From Candidatus Acidiferrales bacterium (GTDB lineage: Bacteria > Acidobacteriota > Terriglobia > Acidiferrales > UBA7541), in NCBI GenBank assembly GCA_035934015.1, contig DASYYH010000003.1:417084-481083 (forward strand): DNA of 64,000 bases, written 5' to 3'. The notes below the pieces were generated by a model, which searched no databases, was not told the origin of the DNA, and saw only the letters and a list, made by a program, of their open reading frames with translations. This document shows, one piece after another, positions 9,518-20,130 of the stretch; the first letter of the stretch is position 1, and each line of letters opens with the position of its first letter. The translations under genes were made by a program, and so were the position numbers.

Positions 9518-11077
9518 ATGGAAATGAACCGCCTGATTGTCGGAGCGATTGTCGTTTTGTTCGCTTCAACCACGGCCGTCGCACAGCAACCGCAGCGCCG
9601 CCGCGCCGGCTACCTCGGACAACAACAAATGGAGCAAATGCAACGGAGGGGAGAGCAGCAGGGTGATCAGCAGCCGGGACACCCGATGCCGCCGCCTCCC
9701 GTCGAAAAAAGCTCCGTAACGCATCACAGCGCGCGCGTGGGCGGTGAGGAGATCAACTACACGGCCACGGCAGCGACCTACGTTATTAAAGATGACGCAG
9801 GAAACCCCAAGGCTACTTTTTTCTTCGTCGCTTACACGAAGGACGGTGTATCTGATATTTCCAAGCGGCCAGTCGCATTCGTGTATAACGGCGGGCCGGG
9901 CTCGGCGTCGCTCTTCACGCACATGGGAATGGGACCGAAGAAGGTTGTGCTGACGGCTGACGGCCACGGCATGCCCGCGCCCTATTCGGTCAAAGACAAT
10001 GACGATTCGTTTCTGGATGCGACCGATCTTGTTTTCATTGACGCGGTTTCGACGGGCTACAGCCGCCCTGTGCCGGGGCAGAATCCGGCGCAGTTCTACG
10101 GCGTGGTGCAGGACGCGGAGATTTTCTCCGATTTCATCTATCAATACATCACGCGCAATGAGCGGTGGGATTCGCCGAAATACCTGATCGGCGAAAGCTA
10201 CGGCACGACGCGCTCGGCGGAACTGGCCGGCGTCCTCGAACACCGTCATTCGATGTACTTGAACGGAGTTGTCCTGCTTTCCACGATGGCTTTTGCATCG
10301 TGGGGCGCCGATGACCGTTCGGAGTTCTTTCTGCCGACCTACGTCACTTCAGCGTGGTATCACCATCTTCTTGCCGCAGATTTGCAAAGCCTGAGCGCCG
10401 ACCAGATCGCGCAGAAGGCACGCGAATTCGCTCACGGCGAATACGCAGAGGCTCTGGAAAAAGGCGACGAGATTTCGCCGGCGGAATACAACAAAGTCGT
10501 GGCGGATATGGCGCGGCTAACTGCTCTTTCGCCGGAATACATCAAGGAATGCGATTTGCGCGTCAGCCCGTTCCGCTGGTTCGCGGAGTTGATGCGCAAT
10601 AAGCGATTGATCGTTGGACGCCTCGATTCGCGCTTCACGGGCATGAATCGCGACGCGGCCTCGGAGTCTCCAGAATACGATCCGAGCGAAGCGTCGTACC
10701 TCGGCGCGTTCGTGGCCACGTTCCAGGATTACGTGCGCCGGGATCTTGGATGGGACGACAATCAATATTACGCGGTGAGCGGAAATGTCCGGCCATGGGA
10801 CAGTCAGGCTTTGCCGCAAGTCGGCGAGGTGCTGCGCTCAGCGATGACGGAGGAAGGGTCATTGAAGTTGCTCGTCCTCTGCGGCTATTACGATCTGGCG
10901 ACGCCTTTCAACGGCATCGAGGAGACCGTATCGCATATGCAGCTTGAGCCAGCGATTCGCAAAAACGTCAGCTTCGAATATTACGAATCGGGGCATATGG
11001 TCTATATCGACCAGAAAGCCCACGACAAGATGCATCGCGACGTGGATAGCTTCATCAACTCCAGCTACGCGCACTGA
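9518..11077 (+). CDS. Secreted serine carboxypeptidase, peptidase family S10
   Basis: 519 aa with a signal peptide (MNRLIVGAIVVLFASTTAVAQ). A Gln/Arg/Pro-rich linker to about residue 70 leads into an alpha/beta-hydrolase fold. The S10 oxyanion motif YNGGPGSAS is at about 123-130, the nucleophile motif GESYG places Ser227, and the other triad residues fit Asp459 (GYYDLATPF) and His493 (ESGHMVYID). S10 enzymes release C-terminal amino acids at acidic pH, which suits extracellular peptide scavenging in an acidic soil bacterium (inference). ATG 9518 is chosen over the upstream 9482 because GGAGGGG lies just before it and it yields the signal peptide. A strong terminator follows. Confidence 0.93.
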   Translation: MEMNRLIVGAIVVLFASTTAVAQQPQRRRAGYLGQQQMEQMQRRGEQQGDQQPGHPMPPPPVEKSSVTHHSARVGGEEINYTATAATYVIKDDAGNPKATFFFVAYTKDGVSDISKRPVAFVYNGGPGSASLFTHMGMGPKKVVLTADGHGMPAPYSVKDNDDSFLDATDLVFIDAVSTGYSRPVPGQNPAQFYGVVQDAEIFSDFIYQYITRNERWDSPKYLIGESYGTTRSAELAGVLEHRHSMYLNGVVLLSTMAFASWGADDRSEFFLPTYVTSAWYHHLLAADLQSLSADQIAQKAREFAHGEYAEALEKGDEISPAEYNKVVADMARLTALSPEYIKECDLRVSPFRWFAELMRNKRLIVGRLDSRFTGMNRDAASESPEYDPSEASYLGAFVATFQDYVRRDLGWDDNQYYAVSGNVRPWDSQALPQVGEVLRSAMTEEGSLKLLVLCGYYDLATPFNGIEETVSHMQLEPAIRKNVSFEYYESGHMVYIDQKAHDKMHRDVDSFINSSYAH

Positions 11078-11131
11078 GCGGCGTCTGAAATTTGGAAATG
11101 TCGCGCAAGTGGCGCAACGGAACGGTTAGAC

Positions 11132-11171
11132 AAACCGCGGAGGAATGGCTTCTCCGCGGTTTTCGTTTTTG
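11132..11171 (+). terminator. Rho-independent terminator after the S10 peptidase gene
   Basis: Perfect 10-bp stem AACCGCGGAG (11133-11142) / CTCCGCGGTT (11152-11161) with a 9-nt loop, followed by a T-rich run ending near 11171. It lies 55 nt after the S10 stop codon and closes that transcription unit before the GH2 gene. Confidence 0.9.
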
Positions 11172-11333
11172 GAGCAAGGTTCGCGAAAGGGCGGCTGAGT
11201 CTGCGTGAAACCCTACTACTTCATTGAATTTTTCGCGCAGCGGCCAAAATCGAGCTCAAATCCTGTAAGATGAGCGCCGCTTCCCGCCGCGATCGCGGGA
11301 ACCCAACTCACGAGCGCATCCTGCAAACTGACA

Positions 11334-13925
11334 ATGACGAGCTGGACGAGACGCGAACTATTGCAAATCGGCGCGATGGCCCCTGCCGCCGGGGGATTGA
11401 TGGCTCAAGATCTAACGCGAAGCCCTCTGCAGAACACAGAACAATCAGCAGATCGAGAAGCGCCGGGTTCTGACAAGGTTCGCGAGCGGCTTCTGCTCGA
11501 TTTCAACTGGCGCTTTCATTTTGGAAATGCGGACGATCCGGAGCAGGATTTCCATTTTGGAGATTGGAGCGCGTTTGCAAAAACCGGCGAATTCTTCCTG
11601 CCGTCGCGCACGGATTTTGACGACAGCGGCTGGCAAGCGATCCGGCTCCCGCATGACTTTGCCGCCGGCTTGCCTTTTGTAAACGATCCTGATCTGGCGG
11701 ATTACGGCTTCAAACCGATCGGCAGAAAGTATCCGGCAACAAGCATCGGCTGGTATCGGCGCGTTTTCGAGATTCCGCAGAGCGATCACGGGCGACGGCT
11801 GGCAATTGCCTTCGACGGCGTGTTCCGAGATTGCATGGTGGGGCTGAATGGGAATTATCTTGGCCGGAACCTGAGCGGCTATGCCCCATTTCGCTACGAC
11901 ATCACGGACTTCGCGCGCTACGGCGACAAAAATGTGCTCGTGGTGCACGTCAACGCCACGGAGCACGAAGGATGGTTCTACGAAGGCGCGGGAATCTACC
12001 GCCATGTCTGGCTGGAGAAAATGAATGCGGTGCACGTCGCGAATGGCGGCACGCATGTGACGAGCGAAGTTCACGGCAGCGGGGCAACGATTGAGATTGC
12101 GACCGAAGTCGCGAATGACAGCGATGCCGCCGCGCAAATTCGTGCGACGCATGAGATTTTTGACGCTTCGGGCGACAAAGTAGCGACCATACAAGCTGCA
12201 TCCGACACGTGCGCGCCGTGGGGAAGCAGCAAAATGGCGCAGGGCGCTGAAATAAATGCCGCGAAGCTTTGGTCGCTTGAAAATCCGCATCTGTATCGCG
12301 CGGTTACGACAATCGAAAGCGCCGGCACGATTGTGGACCGGTACGAAACGATTTTTGGTATTCGCACGGCGCATTTCGATCCCGATAAGGGATTTTTCCT
12401 CAATGGCGAGCGCGTGGAAATCAAGGGAATGTGCAACCATCAGGATCATGCGGGCGTCGGCTCGGCGCTGCCCGATGGGCTGCAATATTTTCGCGTCGCC
12501 AAGCTGAAAGAAATGGGCGCGAACGCGTACCGTACTTCGCACAATCCGCCGACACCGGAGCTGCTCGATGCGTGCGACCGTCTGGGCATGCTGGTGATGG
12601 ATGAGACGCGAATGATGTCGTCGAGCACGGAAGGACTGAGCCAGCTCGAACGAATGATCCGGCGCGACCGCAACCATCCGTCAATTATTTTGTGGTCGCT
12701 CGGGAATGAAGAGCCGCTGCAAGGCACGCCCACGGGCGCGCGCATCTGCGCGACCATGAAACAAGCCGTGCGCGAGGTCGACGCCAGCCGCCCGGTCACA
12801 CTGGCGATGAATAATCACTGGGGCCAGGGCGCGTCCACAGTCCTGGATGTGCAGGGTTGCAATTATGTCCACAACGGGGATATGGACAAATTTCATTCGC
12901 ATTTTCCGCGACAGCCGATCGTTGGAAGCGAAGAAGCCAGCGCGCTGAGCACGCGCGGTATCTATTCGAACGATGCGGTGCGCGGTTACATGTCCTCTTA
13001 CGATGTGAACACGCCCGGGCACTACGCTGCGACAGCGGAAGAGTGGTGGAATTATTACTCGACGCGCCCATTCGCCGCGGGAGCTTTTGTCTGGACGGGC
13101 TTCGATTATCGCGGGGAGCCTTCGCCATACAAATGGCCGTGCATCAATTCTCATTTTGGCGTCATGGATACGTGCGGCTTCCCGAAGGACACATATTTTT
13201 ATTATCAGGCGTGGTGGAGCGGCAGGCCCGTGCTGCACTTATTCCCCCACTGGAATTGGCAGGGGCAGGAAGGCCAGCCGATTCAAGTTTGGGTGCACTC
13301 GAATTGCGATGAAGTTGAATTGTTTCTGAATGACGCGAGCCTGGGCCGAAAGCCGATGCCACGGCTGTCGCATCTCGCGTGGAAAGTGAACTACGTTCCC
13401 GGTGTTCTGATGGCTCGCGGCTGGAAAAACGGCAAGGTGGTTTCGGAAGACAAGCGCGAGACGACAGACGCAGCCGCGCAAATCAAACTGATTCCCGACC
13501 GCGCGGGCATTCGCGCTGATGCGGAAGATGTCGCCGTCGTTTCTGTCTCCGTTCTTGACGCGCAGAATCGCGTCATACCGATTGCTGACGACGAGATTAC
13601 TTTCGAAACTTACGGCCCGGGAAAAATTATTGGCGTGGGCAATGGCGACCCCTCCAGCCACGAGGCCGACAAGCCCCCGGCTGAACTTTACGATTCCCAT
13701 GGAGCTTTTATTTTCGGCTCGGCCACGGAACAGAGTGCGAAGGTTTCTGTCAACGCGGCGCAGATTCTCACGAGCCGCAGAGTATTTAACGGTTTTGCCC
13801 AAGTTATAGTTCAGGGGCAGAAGCAGCCGGGCGATATCGTGCTGACGGCAGCCTCGCCGGGGCTGCAATCTGCGTCGATTACGATTCATGCGAACACCGC
13901 GCGACTGCGCCCCGCCGTGGCGTGA
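11334..13925 (+). CDS. Exported glycoside hydrolase family 2 (beta-galactosidase-like)
   Basis: 863 aa. The N-terminus MTSWTRRELLQIG..AAGG resembles a twin-arginine signal, so export to the periplasm or beyond is likely. A jelly-roll sugar-binding domain (about 50-220), an Ig-like domain (about 225-330) and a TIM barrel (about 335-600) follow in normal GH2 order. The acid/base motif SLGNEEP places Glu459, and VGSEEAS places the nucleophile at about Glu533. After the barrel come a DUF4982-like domain (HLFPHWNWQG..) and a further Ig-like C-terminal domain. This architecture is typical of GH2 beta-galactosidases of plant-polymer degraders; the exact substrate (galactoside versus glucuronide or mannoside) cannot be fixed. 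Confidence 0.92.
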   Translation: MTSWTRRELLQIGAMAPAAGGLMAQDLTRSPLQNTEQSADREAPGSDKVRERLLLDFNWRFHFGNADDPEQDFHFGDWSAFAKTGEFFLPSRTDFDDSGWQAIRLPHDFAAGLPFVNDPDLADYGFKPIGRKYPATSIGWYRRVFEIPQSDHGRRLAIAFDGVFRDCMVGLNGNYLGRNLSGYAPFRYDITDFARYGDKNVLVVHVNATEHEGWFYEGAGIYRHVWLEKMNAVHVANGGTHVTSEVHGSGATIEIATEVANDSDAAAQIRATHEIFDASGDKVATIQAASDTCAPWGSSKMAQGAEINAAKLWSLENPHLYRAVTTIESAGTIVDRYETIFGIRTAHFDPDKGFFLNGERVEIKGMCNHQDHAGVGSALPDGLQYFRVAKLKEMGANAYRTSHNPPTPELLDACDRLGMLVMDETRMMSSSTEGLSQLERMIRRDRNHPSIILWSLGNEEPLQGTPTGARICATMKQAVREVDASRPVTLAMNNHWGQGASTVLDVQGCNYVHNGDMDKFHSHFPRQPIVGSEEASALSTRGIYSNDAVRGYMSSYDVNTPGHYAATAEEWWNYYSTRPFAAGAFVWTGFDYRGEPSPYKWPCINSHFGVMDTCGFPKDTYFYYQAWWSGRPVLHLFPHWNWQGQEGQPIQVWVHSNCDEVELFLNDASLGRKPMPRLSHLAWKVNYVPGVLMARGWKNGKVVSEDKRETTDAAAQIKLIPDRAGIRADAEDVAVVSVSVLDAQNRVIPIADDEITFETYGPGKIIGVGNGDPSSHEADKPPAELYDSHGAFIFGSATEQSAKVSVNAAQILTSRRVFNGFAQVIVQGQKQPGDIVLTAASPGLQSASITIHANTARLRPAVA

Positions 13926-13970
13926 CGGCGAAATTGCGGAACTGGGCGGCCTTCCATTTTGATCGCCGGG

Positions 13971-13999
13971 TTGACGCGCGAATGCGCTTCGCCTATACT
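13971..13999 (+). promoter_or_regulatory. Sigma70-type promoter for tig-clpP-clpX-lon
   Basis: A -35 box TTGACG (13971-13976) and -10 box TATACT (13994-13999) are separated by exactly 17 nt. Transcription would start near 14006, about 110 nt before the tig ATG. No heat-shock (CIRCE-like) inverted repeat is visible next to it. Confidence 0.75.
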
Positions 14000-14115
14000 T
14001 TTTGACGTGGGTGATTGGTTGCTGTTTCCTTCCCTTGCTGCGAGAAATCCCGAAAAAGCACAAGAGAGCGAAAGGGGCCGCGACCTGCAGTTGTGATTCC
14101 CCCTGGGATACGTGA

Positions 14116-15405
14116 ATGACTGAAGCGACCTGCCGGCGCGAACTCGAACTCGAGATTCCCGCGGAAAATGTTCAGAAAACCAGCGAAAAGATCGCGCGCG
14201 ATCTGGCGCGCGTGGCGCGCATTCCCGGCTTTCGGCCCGGCAAAGCTCCGGTGACGCTGATTCGGCGGCGATTTGCGGAAGAAATCAAAGGCGAAGTGCT
14301 CGAATCGCTTGTGCCGGAGCACATCGAACGGGCGCTGAATGAAAAGAAACTGACGCCCGTCACACGGCCGCAAGTCGACAAAGTGGAATTCACGGATGCG
14401 GGTCCGCTGAAATTCCGCGCGGTGTTCGAAGTGCTGCCGGAATTCGAGCTGGGCGATTACAAAAACCTCGAGATCGAAGTTGAGGCCACCGAAGTTGGCG
14501 ACGCGGAGGTGAATAAAACGCTCGAAGAGATGCGCGAGCGTGCCGCAACGTACGCTCCCGTGGAAGGCCGGACTGCGCAGGACAATGATTACGTCCAAGT
14601 GAAACTAATGGGTACGCCGGCGGGCGGCGGAGATCCCATTCGCGCGGAGAATGTGGTCTGCCACATTGGCGCGGAAGAAACACTTGATTCGTTCAACCAG
14701 AACTTGCGCGGAGCGTCCGTCGGTGAGACGAAGAGGTTTGAGACAAAATATCCCGACGACTATCCGGACGCGAAACTTGCAGGCAAGACTTACCATTACG
14801 CTCTGGATATTCGCGCCATCCGCGAGAAGAAATTGCCGGAGCTCAACGATGAATTCGTGAAAGAACTGGGAGAAGGCGCGGCAGGAGCAAAAACGCTCGA
14901 AGAGCTGCGCGGAAAGATACGCGAGAGGCTCAACGAAGCCCGGGACGACCAGGAAAAAGCGCAGGTGCGCGAGAAGATTTTGGATGAAATCGTCAAGCGG
15001 CATGACTTCCCGGTGCCGGAAGCTTTGATCGAGCATCAAATGGACGTGCGGCTGGAGCGCGTGGTGCGGTCGCTGGCGCAGCAGGGTGTGGATCCGCGAG
15101 CGGTCAACGTTGACTGGGTGGCGATGAGGCAGCGGCAGCATGACCGCGCGGAGCGCGACGTCAAGGCGGAGATTTTACTGGACCGCATCGCGGACGCGGA
15201 GAAGATTGAAGTGAGCGACGAAGAGCTCGATAAAGAGATTACATCCTTTGCGCAGCGTAGTGGCGAATCCGCAGCAGCAGTTCGCGCTCGCTTGACAAAG
15301 GAAGGGACGCTCGATAGGATGAAATCGAAGTTACGCAGTGATAAAGCAATCGATTGGCTTCACCACTCGGCTCGAATTCAAACCATCGCCAAACGTGAAA
15401 AATAA
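14116..15405 (+). CDS. tig: Trigger factor, ribosome-associated chaperone and peptidyl-prolyl isomerase
   Basis: 429 aa, usual length. The ribosome-docking signature GFRPGKAP is in the N-terminal domain (about residues 36-43). The FKBP-like isomerase domain spans about 150-240 (DNDYVQVKLMG..) and the long helical chaperone arms fill the C-terminus. It binds ribosomal protein L23 at the tunnel exit and shields nascent chains. It leads the tig-clpP-clpX-lon cluster behind the promoter at 13971-13999 and stops 39 nt before clpP, the classical conserved order. Confidence 0.97.
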   Translation: MTEATCRRELELEIPAENVQKTSEKIARDLARVARIPGFRPGKAPVTLIRRRFAEEIKGEVLESLVPEHIERALNEKKLTPVTRPQVDKVEFTDAGPLKFRAVFEVLPEFELGDYKNLEIEVEATEVGDAEVNKTLEEMRERAATYAPVEGRTAQDNDYVQVKLMGTPAGGGDPIRAENVVCHIGAEETLDSFNQNLRGASVGETKRFETKYPDDYPDAKLAGKTYHYALDIRAIREKKLPELNDEFVKELGEGAAGAKTLEELRGKIRERLNEARDDQEKAQVREKILDEIVKRHDFPVPEALIEHQMDVRLERVVRSLAQQGVDPRAVNVDWVAMRQRQHDRAERDVKAEILLDRIADAEKIEVSDEELDKEITSFAQRSGESAAAVRARLTKEGTLDRMKSKLRSDKAIDWLHHSARIQTIAKREK

Positions 15406-15444
15406 TTTTTGGTTCGTACTCCCCAGCGCGACGGACAACCCCCG

Positions 15445-16065
15445 ATGAGAGACAGGGAATTCCCTTCTTCGCAAGCAACCACACTCGTTCCCATGGTCGT
15501 CGAGCAGACGAACCGCGGCGAACGCGCCTATGACATTTACTCGCGACTGCTGAAAGACCACATCATTTTCATCGGCACGCCGATTGACGACCACGTAGCG
15601 AACCTGGTGACCGCGCAATTGCTTTTCCTGGCCGCTGAGGATCCCGAAAAAGACATTTCGATTTACATCAATTCGCCCGGCGGCGTGATCACGGCGGGGA
15701 TGGCCATTTACGACACGATGCAATTTGTGCGGCCCGACGTTGTGACGTATTGCATAGGGCAGGCCGCATCGATTGCGGCGGTGCTGCTGATGGCCGGAGC
15801 ACCCAAGAAGCGATATTCGCTGCCGAATGCGCGGATCCTGATTCATCAGCCGTGGCTGAGCGGCCTGTCGGGCCAGGCGACGGATATTGATATCCACGCA
15901 AAAGAGATTCTGCGGACGCGCGACTCCCTGAACAAACTCGTCGCCCATCATACGGGCCAGTCCGTGGAAAAGATCGAGCGAGACGTCGAACGCGATTTCA
16001 TCATGTCCGCGGAACAGGCGAAGGAATACGGGATCGTCGACGAGATCATCTCCAAAGCTCGATAG
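15445..16065 (+). CDS. clpP: ATP-dependent Clp protease proteolytic subunit
   Basis: 206 aa. The catalytic triad residues of family S14 are visible: Ser in [11 protein letters not shown], His in ARILIHQPW and Asp in the [11 protein letters not shown] helix. [15 protein letters not shown] is the characteristic preceding strand and loop. ClpP forms a double heptameric barrel fed by ClpX, encoded just downstream. ATG 15445 is used; a second ATG at 15493 is possible because ClpP N-termini are processed. Confidence 0.97.
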   Translation: MRDREFPSSQATTLVPMVVEQTNRGERAYDIYSRLLKDHIIFIGTPIDDHVANLVTAQLLFLAAEDPEKDISIYINSPGGVITAGMAIYDTMQFVRPDVVTYCIGQAASIAAVLLMAGAPKKRYSLPNARILIHQPWLSGLSGQATDIDIHAKEILRTRDSLNKLVAHHTGQSVEKIERDVERDFIMSAEQAKEYGIVDEIISKAR

Positions 16066-16182
16066 CCGTTCCAAAAGGTTAGTAGCTAACCCGAAGAAAA
16101 ATCGCACGACGGCGTCTCCGCGCCGTAGAATAGCGATTAAGATTTCTGGCATATGCAGATTTGAGTGGAGGCAGAAAACCCA

Positions 16183-17433
16183 GTGAAGCGATTCAGCTCA
16201 GACGAAGCCCTGCACTGTTCCTTCTGCCATAAAACGCAGGAGCAGGTGGAGAAGCTCATCAGCTCCCCTTCGGAATTTCCGCGATCCTATATTTGCAACG
16301 AATGTATCAGCGTCTGCCAGCAGATTCTTGAAGAAGAAAAGCGCGAGCAAGCCGGTCCGGTAAACAAACGTCTGCCACGCCCGCCGGAAATCAAGACATT
16401 TCTCGACGGATACGTCATCGGCCAGGAAAAAACGAAAAAGAAACTCGCTGTTGCCGTCTACAACCATTACAAGCGCATCTTCCTCAATCGCCAGCCAAGC
16501 GACGTCGAACTGACCAAGTCCAATATTCTTCTCATCGGTCCGACGGGCACGGGCAAGACGCTTCTCGCGCAGACATTGTCGCGCATGCTGGATGTTCCGT
16601 TTGCGATTGTGGATGCGACGACGCTGACGGAAGCGGGCTACGTCGGCGAAGACGTGGAAAACATTATTCTGAAACTCCTCCAAGCCGCCGACGGCGACGT
16701 GCAAAAGGCGCAGCAAGGCATCATATACATCGACGAGATCGACAAGATTTCCAAGAAGGACGAGAACCCTTCCATCACGCGCGATGTTTCCGGAGAAGGC
16801 GTACAGCAGGCGCTGCTGAAGATTTTGGAAGGCACTACGGCGAACGTCCCTCCGCAGGGCGGACGCAAGCACCCGCATCAGGAATTCACGGCCGTGGATA
16901 CGACGAACATTCTTTTCATCTGCGGCGGCGCGTTTGTGGGGATGGAAAAAATCATCGAGCGCCGCATCGGACAAAAATCGCTTGGGTTCCATGCCGACGT
17001 GCAGCCCTCGACTCCTTCGCGGCGCAATATCGAGGTCCTCGAACAGGCGCAGCCGACCGATTTGATTCGGTATGGGCTGATTCCCGAATTTGTGGGGCGC
17101 CTGCCGGTCGTCGGCGTGCTGGGGGATTTGGACAAATCCGCGCTGATTCGCATTTTGCAGGAACCGAAGAACGCGCTGCTTCGTCAATATCAGAAGCTCT
17201 TTGAGTTTGAAAACGTCCGGCTGAAGTTCACGGACGATGCGCTGGAAACCGTTGCGGAACTGGCGCTGCAGCGCAAGGTGGGCGCGCGCGGCCTGCGAAT
17301 GATATTAGAAGATCTCATGCTCGACCTGATGTACCACTTGCCCTCTCAGCGGAAACTGCGCGACTTCATTGTGACGGCGGAAATGGTGAAGAGCCGCGAG
17401 ATCAATTGGAGTTTGCTGGAGAAAGCGGGTTAG
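16183..17433 (+). CDS. clpX: ATP-dependent Clp protease ATP-binding subunit ClpX
   Basis: About 416 aa AAA+ unfoldase that recognises substrates and feeds ClpP. The N-terminal zinc-binding domain has the four-Cys pattern CSFC..CNEC (first 45 residues). Walker A GPTGTGKT, Walker B IIYIDEID, and the sensor/[24 protein letters not shown] region are intact; the IGF-like ClpP-docking loop is present in altered form (IGQKSLGF). GTG 16183 is favoured because GGAGG (16167-16171) lies 11 nt upstream; a GTG at 16165 in frame overlaps that site. The 117-nt gap after clpP contains two small hairpins without a T run. Confidence 0.96.
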   Translation: MKRFSSDEALHCSFCHKTQEQVEKLISSPSEFPRSYICNECISVCQQILEEEKREQAGPVNKRLPRPPEIKTFLDGYVIGQEKTKKKLAVAVYNHYKRIFLNRQPSDVELTKSNILLIGPTGTGKTLLAQTLSRMLDVPFAIVDATTLTEAGYVGEDVENIILKLLQAADGDVQKAQQGIIYIDEIDKISKKDENPSITRDVSGEGVQQALLKILEGTTANVPPQGGRKHPHQEFTAVDTTNILFICGGAFVGMEKIIERRIGQKSLGFHADVQPSTPSRRNIEVLEQAQPTDLIRYGLIPEFVGRLPVVGVLGDLDKSALIRILQEPKNALLRQYQKLFEFENVRLKFTDDALETVAELALQRKVGARGLRMILEDLMLDLMYHLPSQRKLRDFIVTAEMVKSREINWSLLEKAG

Positions 17434-17460
17434 GTCTTGGCGAAAGACATCGAAGGTTCC

Positions 17461-19869
17461 ATGTTCAACCGGGAAAAACTCGAAGTAAAACGCGTGCCCA
17501 TGATGCCCGTGCGGGAGCTGGTGATTTTCCCGCAGATGATGAACCCGTTCATCGTGGGACGCGAAGCCTCTGTGCGCGCTCTAGAAGAGGCGCTGGCGGG
17601 CGAAAAGAAGATTTTCCTGGCCACGCAGCACGATGCATCAGTGGATGATCCGCGGCCGGACGAAATCTATCAGGTCGGAACGCTCGCGAATATCGTACAG
17701 AGCGTCAAGCTCCCCGATGGCAATATCAAAGTGCTGGTCGAAGGGGCGGAACGCGCGAAAGTCGTGCAGATTACGAATGACGAAGGCTTTTTCCGCGCCT
17801 CGATTCGCATTATTCCGTCGAAAGCGGAGCCCAGCCCGCAACTGGAGCAGACGGCCAGCCGCGTGACCGGCCTTTTCGAGCAGTACGTGAAACTTTCGCA
17901 GTCGCTGAACTACGACACGATGATCGCCGCTGTTCGCGTAGACGATCCGGCCAAGCTCGCCGACGCCATCGCCGCCAATTTGCAGATCCCCATCGAAGAG
18001 AAGCAGGAACTGCTCGAGATTTTTGACCCGCTGGAGCGCCTGAATCGCATCGCGGAAATCCTCGACGCGGAGACCGAAAAACTGAACGTCGACCGCAGCA
18101 TCAATACGCGCGTCAAGCGGCAGATGGAACGCGCGCAAAAAGAGTATTACCTCAATGAAAAACTCAAGGCCATTCAGAAGGAACTGGGGCGCGGCGAAGC
18201 GGGCGAACTCGAACAGCTCAAGAAAAAGATCGAAACCTCCGGCATGCCCAAGGAAGTGCAGGAAAAGGCCATGCAGGAGATGAAGCGTCTCGAAATGATG
18301 CCGCCGATGTCTGCAGAATCGACGGTTTCGCGAAACTACCTCGATTGGATGCTGGCCGTACCGTGGAAAAAACGCTCGAAGGAAATTCGCGACATCCAGC
18401 GCGCCGAGCAAATCCTGAACGAAGATCATTTCGGGCTGGAGAAAATCAAGGAACGCATCCTGGAATTCCTCGCGGTACGGCAACTGGTGAAGAATCCGAA
18501 AGGATCGATCCTGTGCTTTGTTGGCCCTCCGGGAGTCGGCAAGACTTCACTGGCAATGTCGATCGGCAAAGCGACGGGGCGAAAATTCGTGCGCGTGTCG
18601 CTTGGCGGCGTGCGCGACGAAGCAGAGATTCGCGGGCATCGCCGCACCTATATCGGCGCTCTTCCCGGACAGATTATCCAGATGATGCGCAAAGCGGGGA
18701 CCGTCAATCCCGTGTTTGTTCTCGACGAAGTGGACAAGATGTCCATGGATTTTCGCGGCGATCCATCCGCAGCGCTGATGGAAGTGCTGGACCCGGAATT
18801 GAATCACGCATTCACGGACCATTACCTGGACGTCGAATATGATCTCTCGAAGGTGATGTTCGTGTGCACCGCAAACGTGCTGCACACGATTCCGCAGCCG
18901 CTGCAAGACCGCATGGAAGTCCTGCGCTTGCCGGGATACACGGAACAGGAAAAACTGCAGATCGCCAAGCGATTCCTGGTTCCCAAGCAGCGAGAGGCCA
19001 ACGGCATTGCCGAGGAAAATCTCAGCTTTACCGACGAGGGCTTGCTGCACATCATCCGCCATTACACGCATGAAGCGGGCGTGCGCAACCTGGAGCGCGA
19101 AATCGCCAATATTTGCCGCAAAGTGGCGCGCAAACTCGTTGCTGAAGGAAAATCAGCGCGCGCGGACATCACGCCTGCGAACCTCTCCGATTATCTGGGC
19201 ATTCTGAAATACCGCGACATCTGGGCGGAGAAGAAAAACGAAATCGGCCTGGCCGTTGGCCTGGCTTGGACGGAAGTCGGCGGGCAGGTGCTGAGCACGG
19301 AAGCGACACTGATGCAAGGCAAAGGACGGCTGACGCTTACGGGAAAGCTTGGAGACGTGATGCAAGAGTCGGCGCAGGCGGCGATGAGCTATGTCCGGTC
19401 GCGCGGCCATTTCTTCGGCCTGCCGAAAGATTTTTACCGCCATCTCGATATTCACGTGCATATCCCCGAAGGAGCGATCCCGAAGGACGGCCCGTCGGCA
19501 GGCATCACACTGTGCACTTCCATCGTCAGCGCGCTGACGCGCATTCCCGTGCGCTGCGACGTGGCCATGACCGGCGAAATCACACTGCGCGGCAAGGTGC
19601 TGCCCATCGGCGGCGTGAAAGAAAAACTGATGGCCGCTCACCGGCTGGGATTGCGGACGGTGATTCTGCCTCGCGACAATGAAAAAGATCTCGCGGATGT
19701 TCCCGCGGAAATTCAGGCGCAGCTCTCCGTGAAACTGGTGGAGACGATGGACGAAGTTTTGCGCCTGGCACTCGAACGGCCTCTGCCGACGATCGCTCCT
19801 GCGCCGGTTCCCGAGGTGGCGGCGGAATTCGACGCCGGTGCATCGCAAGACAGCGAGTTCGCGAATTAA
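17461..19869 (+). CDS. lon: ATP-dependent Lon protease (LonA)
   Basis: About 802 aa, usual LonA length. The N-terminal substrate-binding LON domain begins at [16 protein letters not shown]; the AAA+ module has Walker [10 protein letters not shown] and Walker [10 protein letters not shown]; the C-terminal protease domain has catalytic Ser in KDGPSAGIT and Lys in [10 protein letters not shown]. Lon degrades misfolded and regulatory proteins in the cytoplasm. ATG 17461 has GAAGG just upstream; a TTG at 17437 is 3 nt after the clpX stop and also possible. It is the last gene of the tig-clpP-clpX-lon cluster. Confidence 0.97.
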   Translation: MFNREKLEVKRVPMMPVRELVIFPQMMNPFIVGREASVRALEEALAGEKKIFLATQHDASVDDPRPDEIYQVGTLANIVQSVKLPDGNIKVLVEGAERAKVVQITNDEGFFRASIRIIPSKAEPSPQLEQTASRVTGLFEQYVKLSQSLNYDTMIAAVRVDDPAKLADAIAANLQIPIEEKQELLEIFDPLERLNRIAEILDAETEKLNVDRSINTRVKRQMERAQKEYYLNEKLKAIQKELGRGEAGELEQLKKKIETSGMPKEVQEKAMQEMKRLEMMPPMSAESTVSRNYLDWMLAVPWKKRSKEIRDIQRAEQILNEDHFGLEKIKERILEFLAVRQLVKNPKGSILCFVGPPGVGKTSLAMSIGKATGRKFVRVSLGGVRDEAEIRGHRRTYIGALPGQIIQMMRKAGTVNPVFVLDEVDKMSMDFRGDPSAALMEVLDPELNHAFTDHYLDVEYDLSKVMFVCTANVLHTIPQPLQDRMEVLRLPGYTEQEKLQIAKRFLVPKQREANGIAEENLSFTDEGLLHIIRHYTHEAGVRNLEREIANICRKVARKLVAEGKSARADITPANLSDYLGILKYRDIWAEKKNEIGLAVGLAWTEVGGQVLSTEATLMQGKGRLTLTGKLGDVMQESAQAAMSYVRSRGHFFGLPKDFYRHLDIHVHIPEGAIPKDGPSAGITLCTSIVSALTRIPVRCDVAMTGEITLRGKVLPIGGVKEKLMAAHRLGLRTVILPRDNEKDLADVPAEIQAQLSVKLVETMDEVLRLALERPLPTIAPAPVPEVAAEFDAGASQDSEFAN

Positions 19870-20130
19870 GAAAGTGGCAAATTGCAGGACAGAGAGTCGC
19901 TTCGTACCTCTGCCGCGAAAATGAACGCAGTCCGTTGAAGCAGTTTTGGGCATTCAGTTTCCCGCGAAACTGGAACAAAAGTTCCGACCGGAGGGGGAAG
20001 TCACCGGCCAGTTGCAACAATCACCTGCCCGAGGAATATCCCGAATGCATCCGCATCGGAGGGACCTCAGGTCGAAAACTAGGAATGAGAAGTCGGAAAT
20101 CCAATAAATCACATTGAAGGAAAGAATTTT

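Noticed and set aside
11101..11140. tRNA-like string (AAGTGGCGCAACGGAACGGTTAGAC)-type D-arm near 11106
   Set aside because: No acceptor stem, anticodon arm or T arm can be built; the sequence overlaps the S10 peptidase terminator.
16066..16164. Hairpins GGTTAG/CTAACC and ACGGCG/CGCCGT between clpP and clpX
   Set aside because: No T run follows either, so not terminators; too short to claim a regulatory role.
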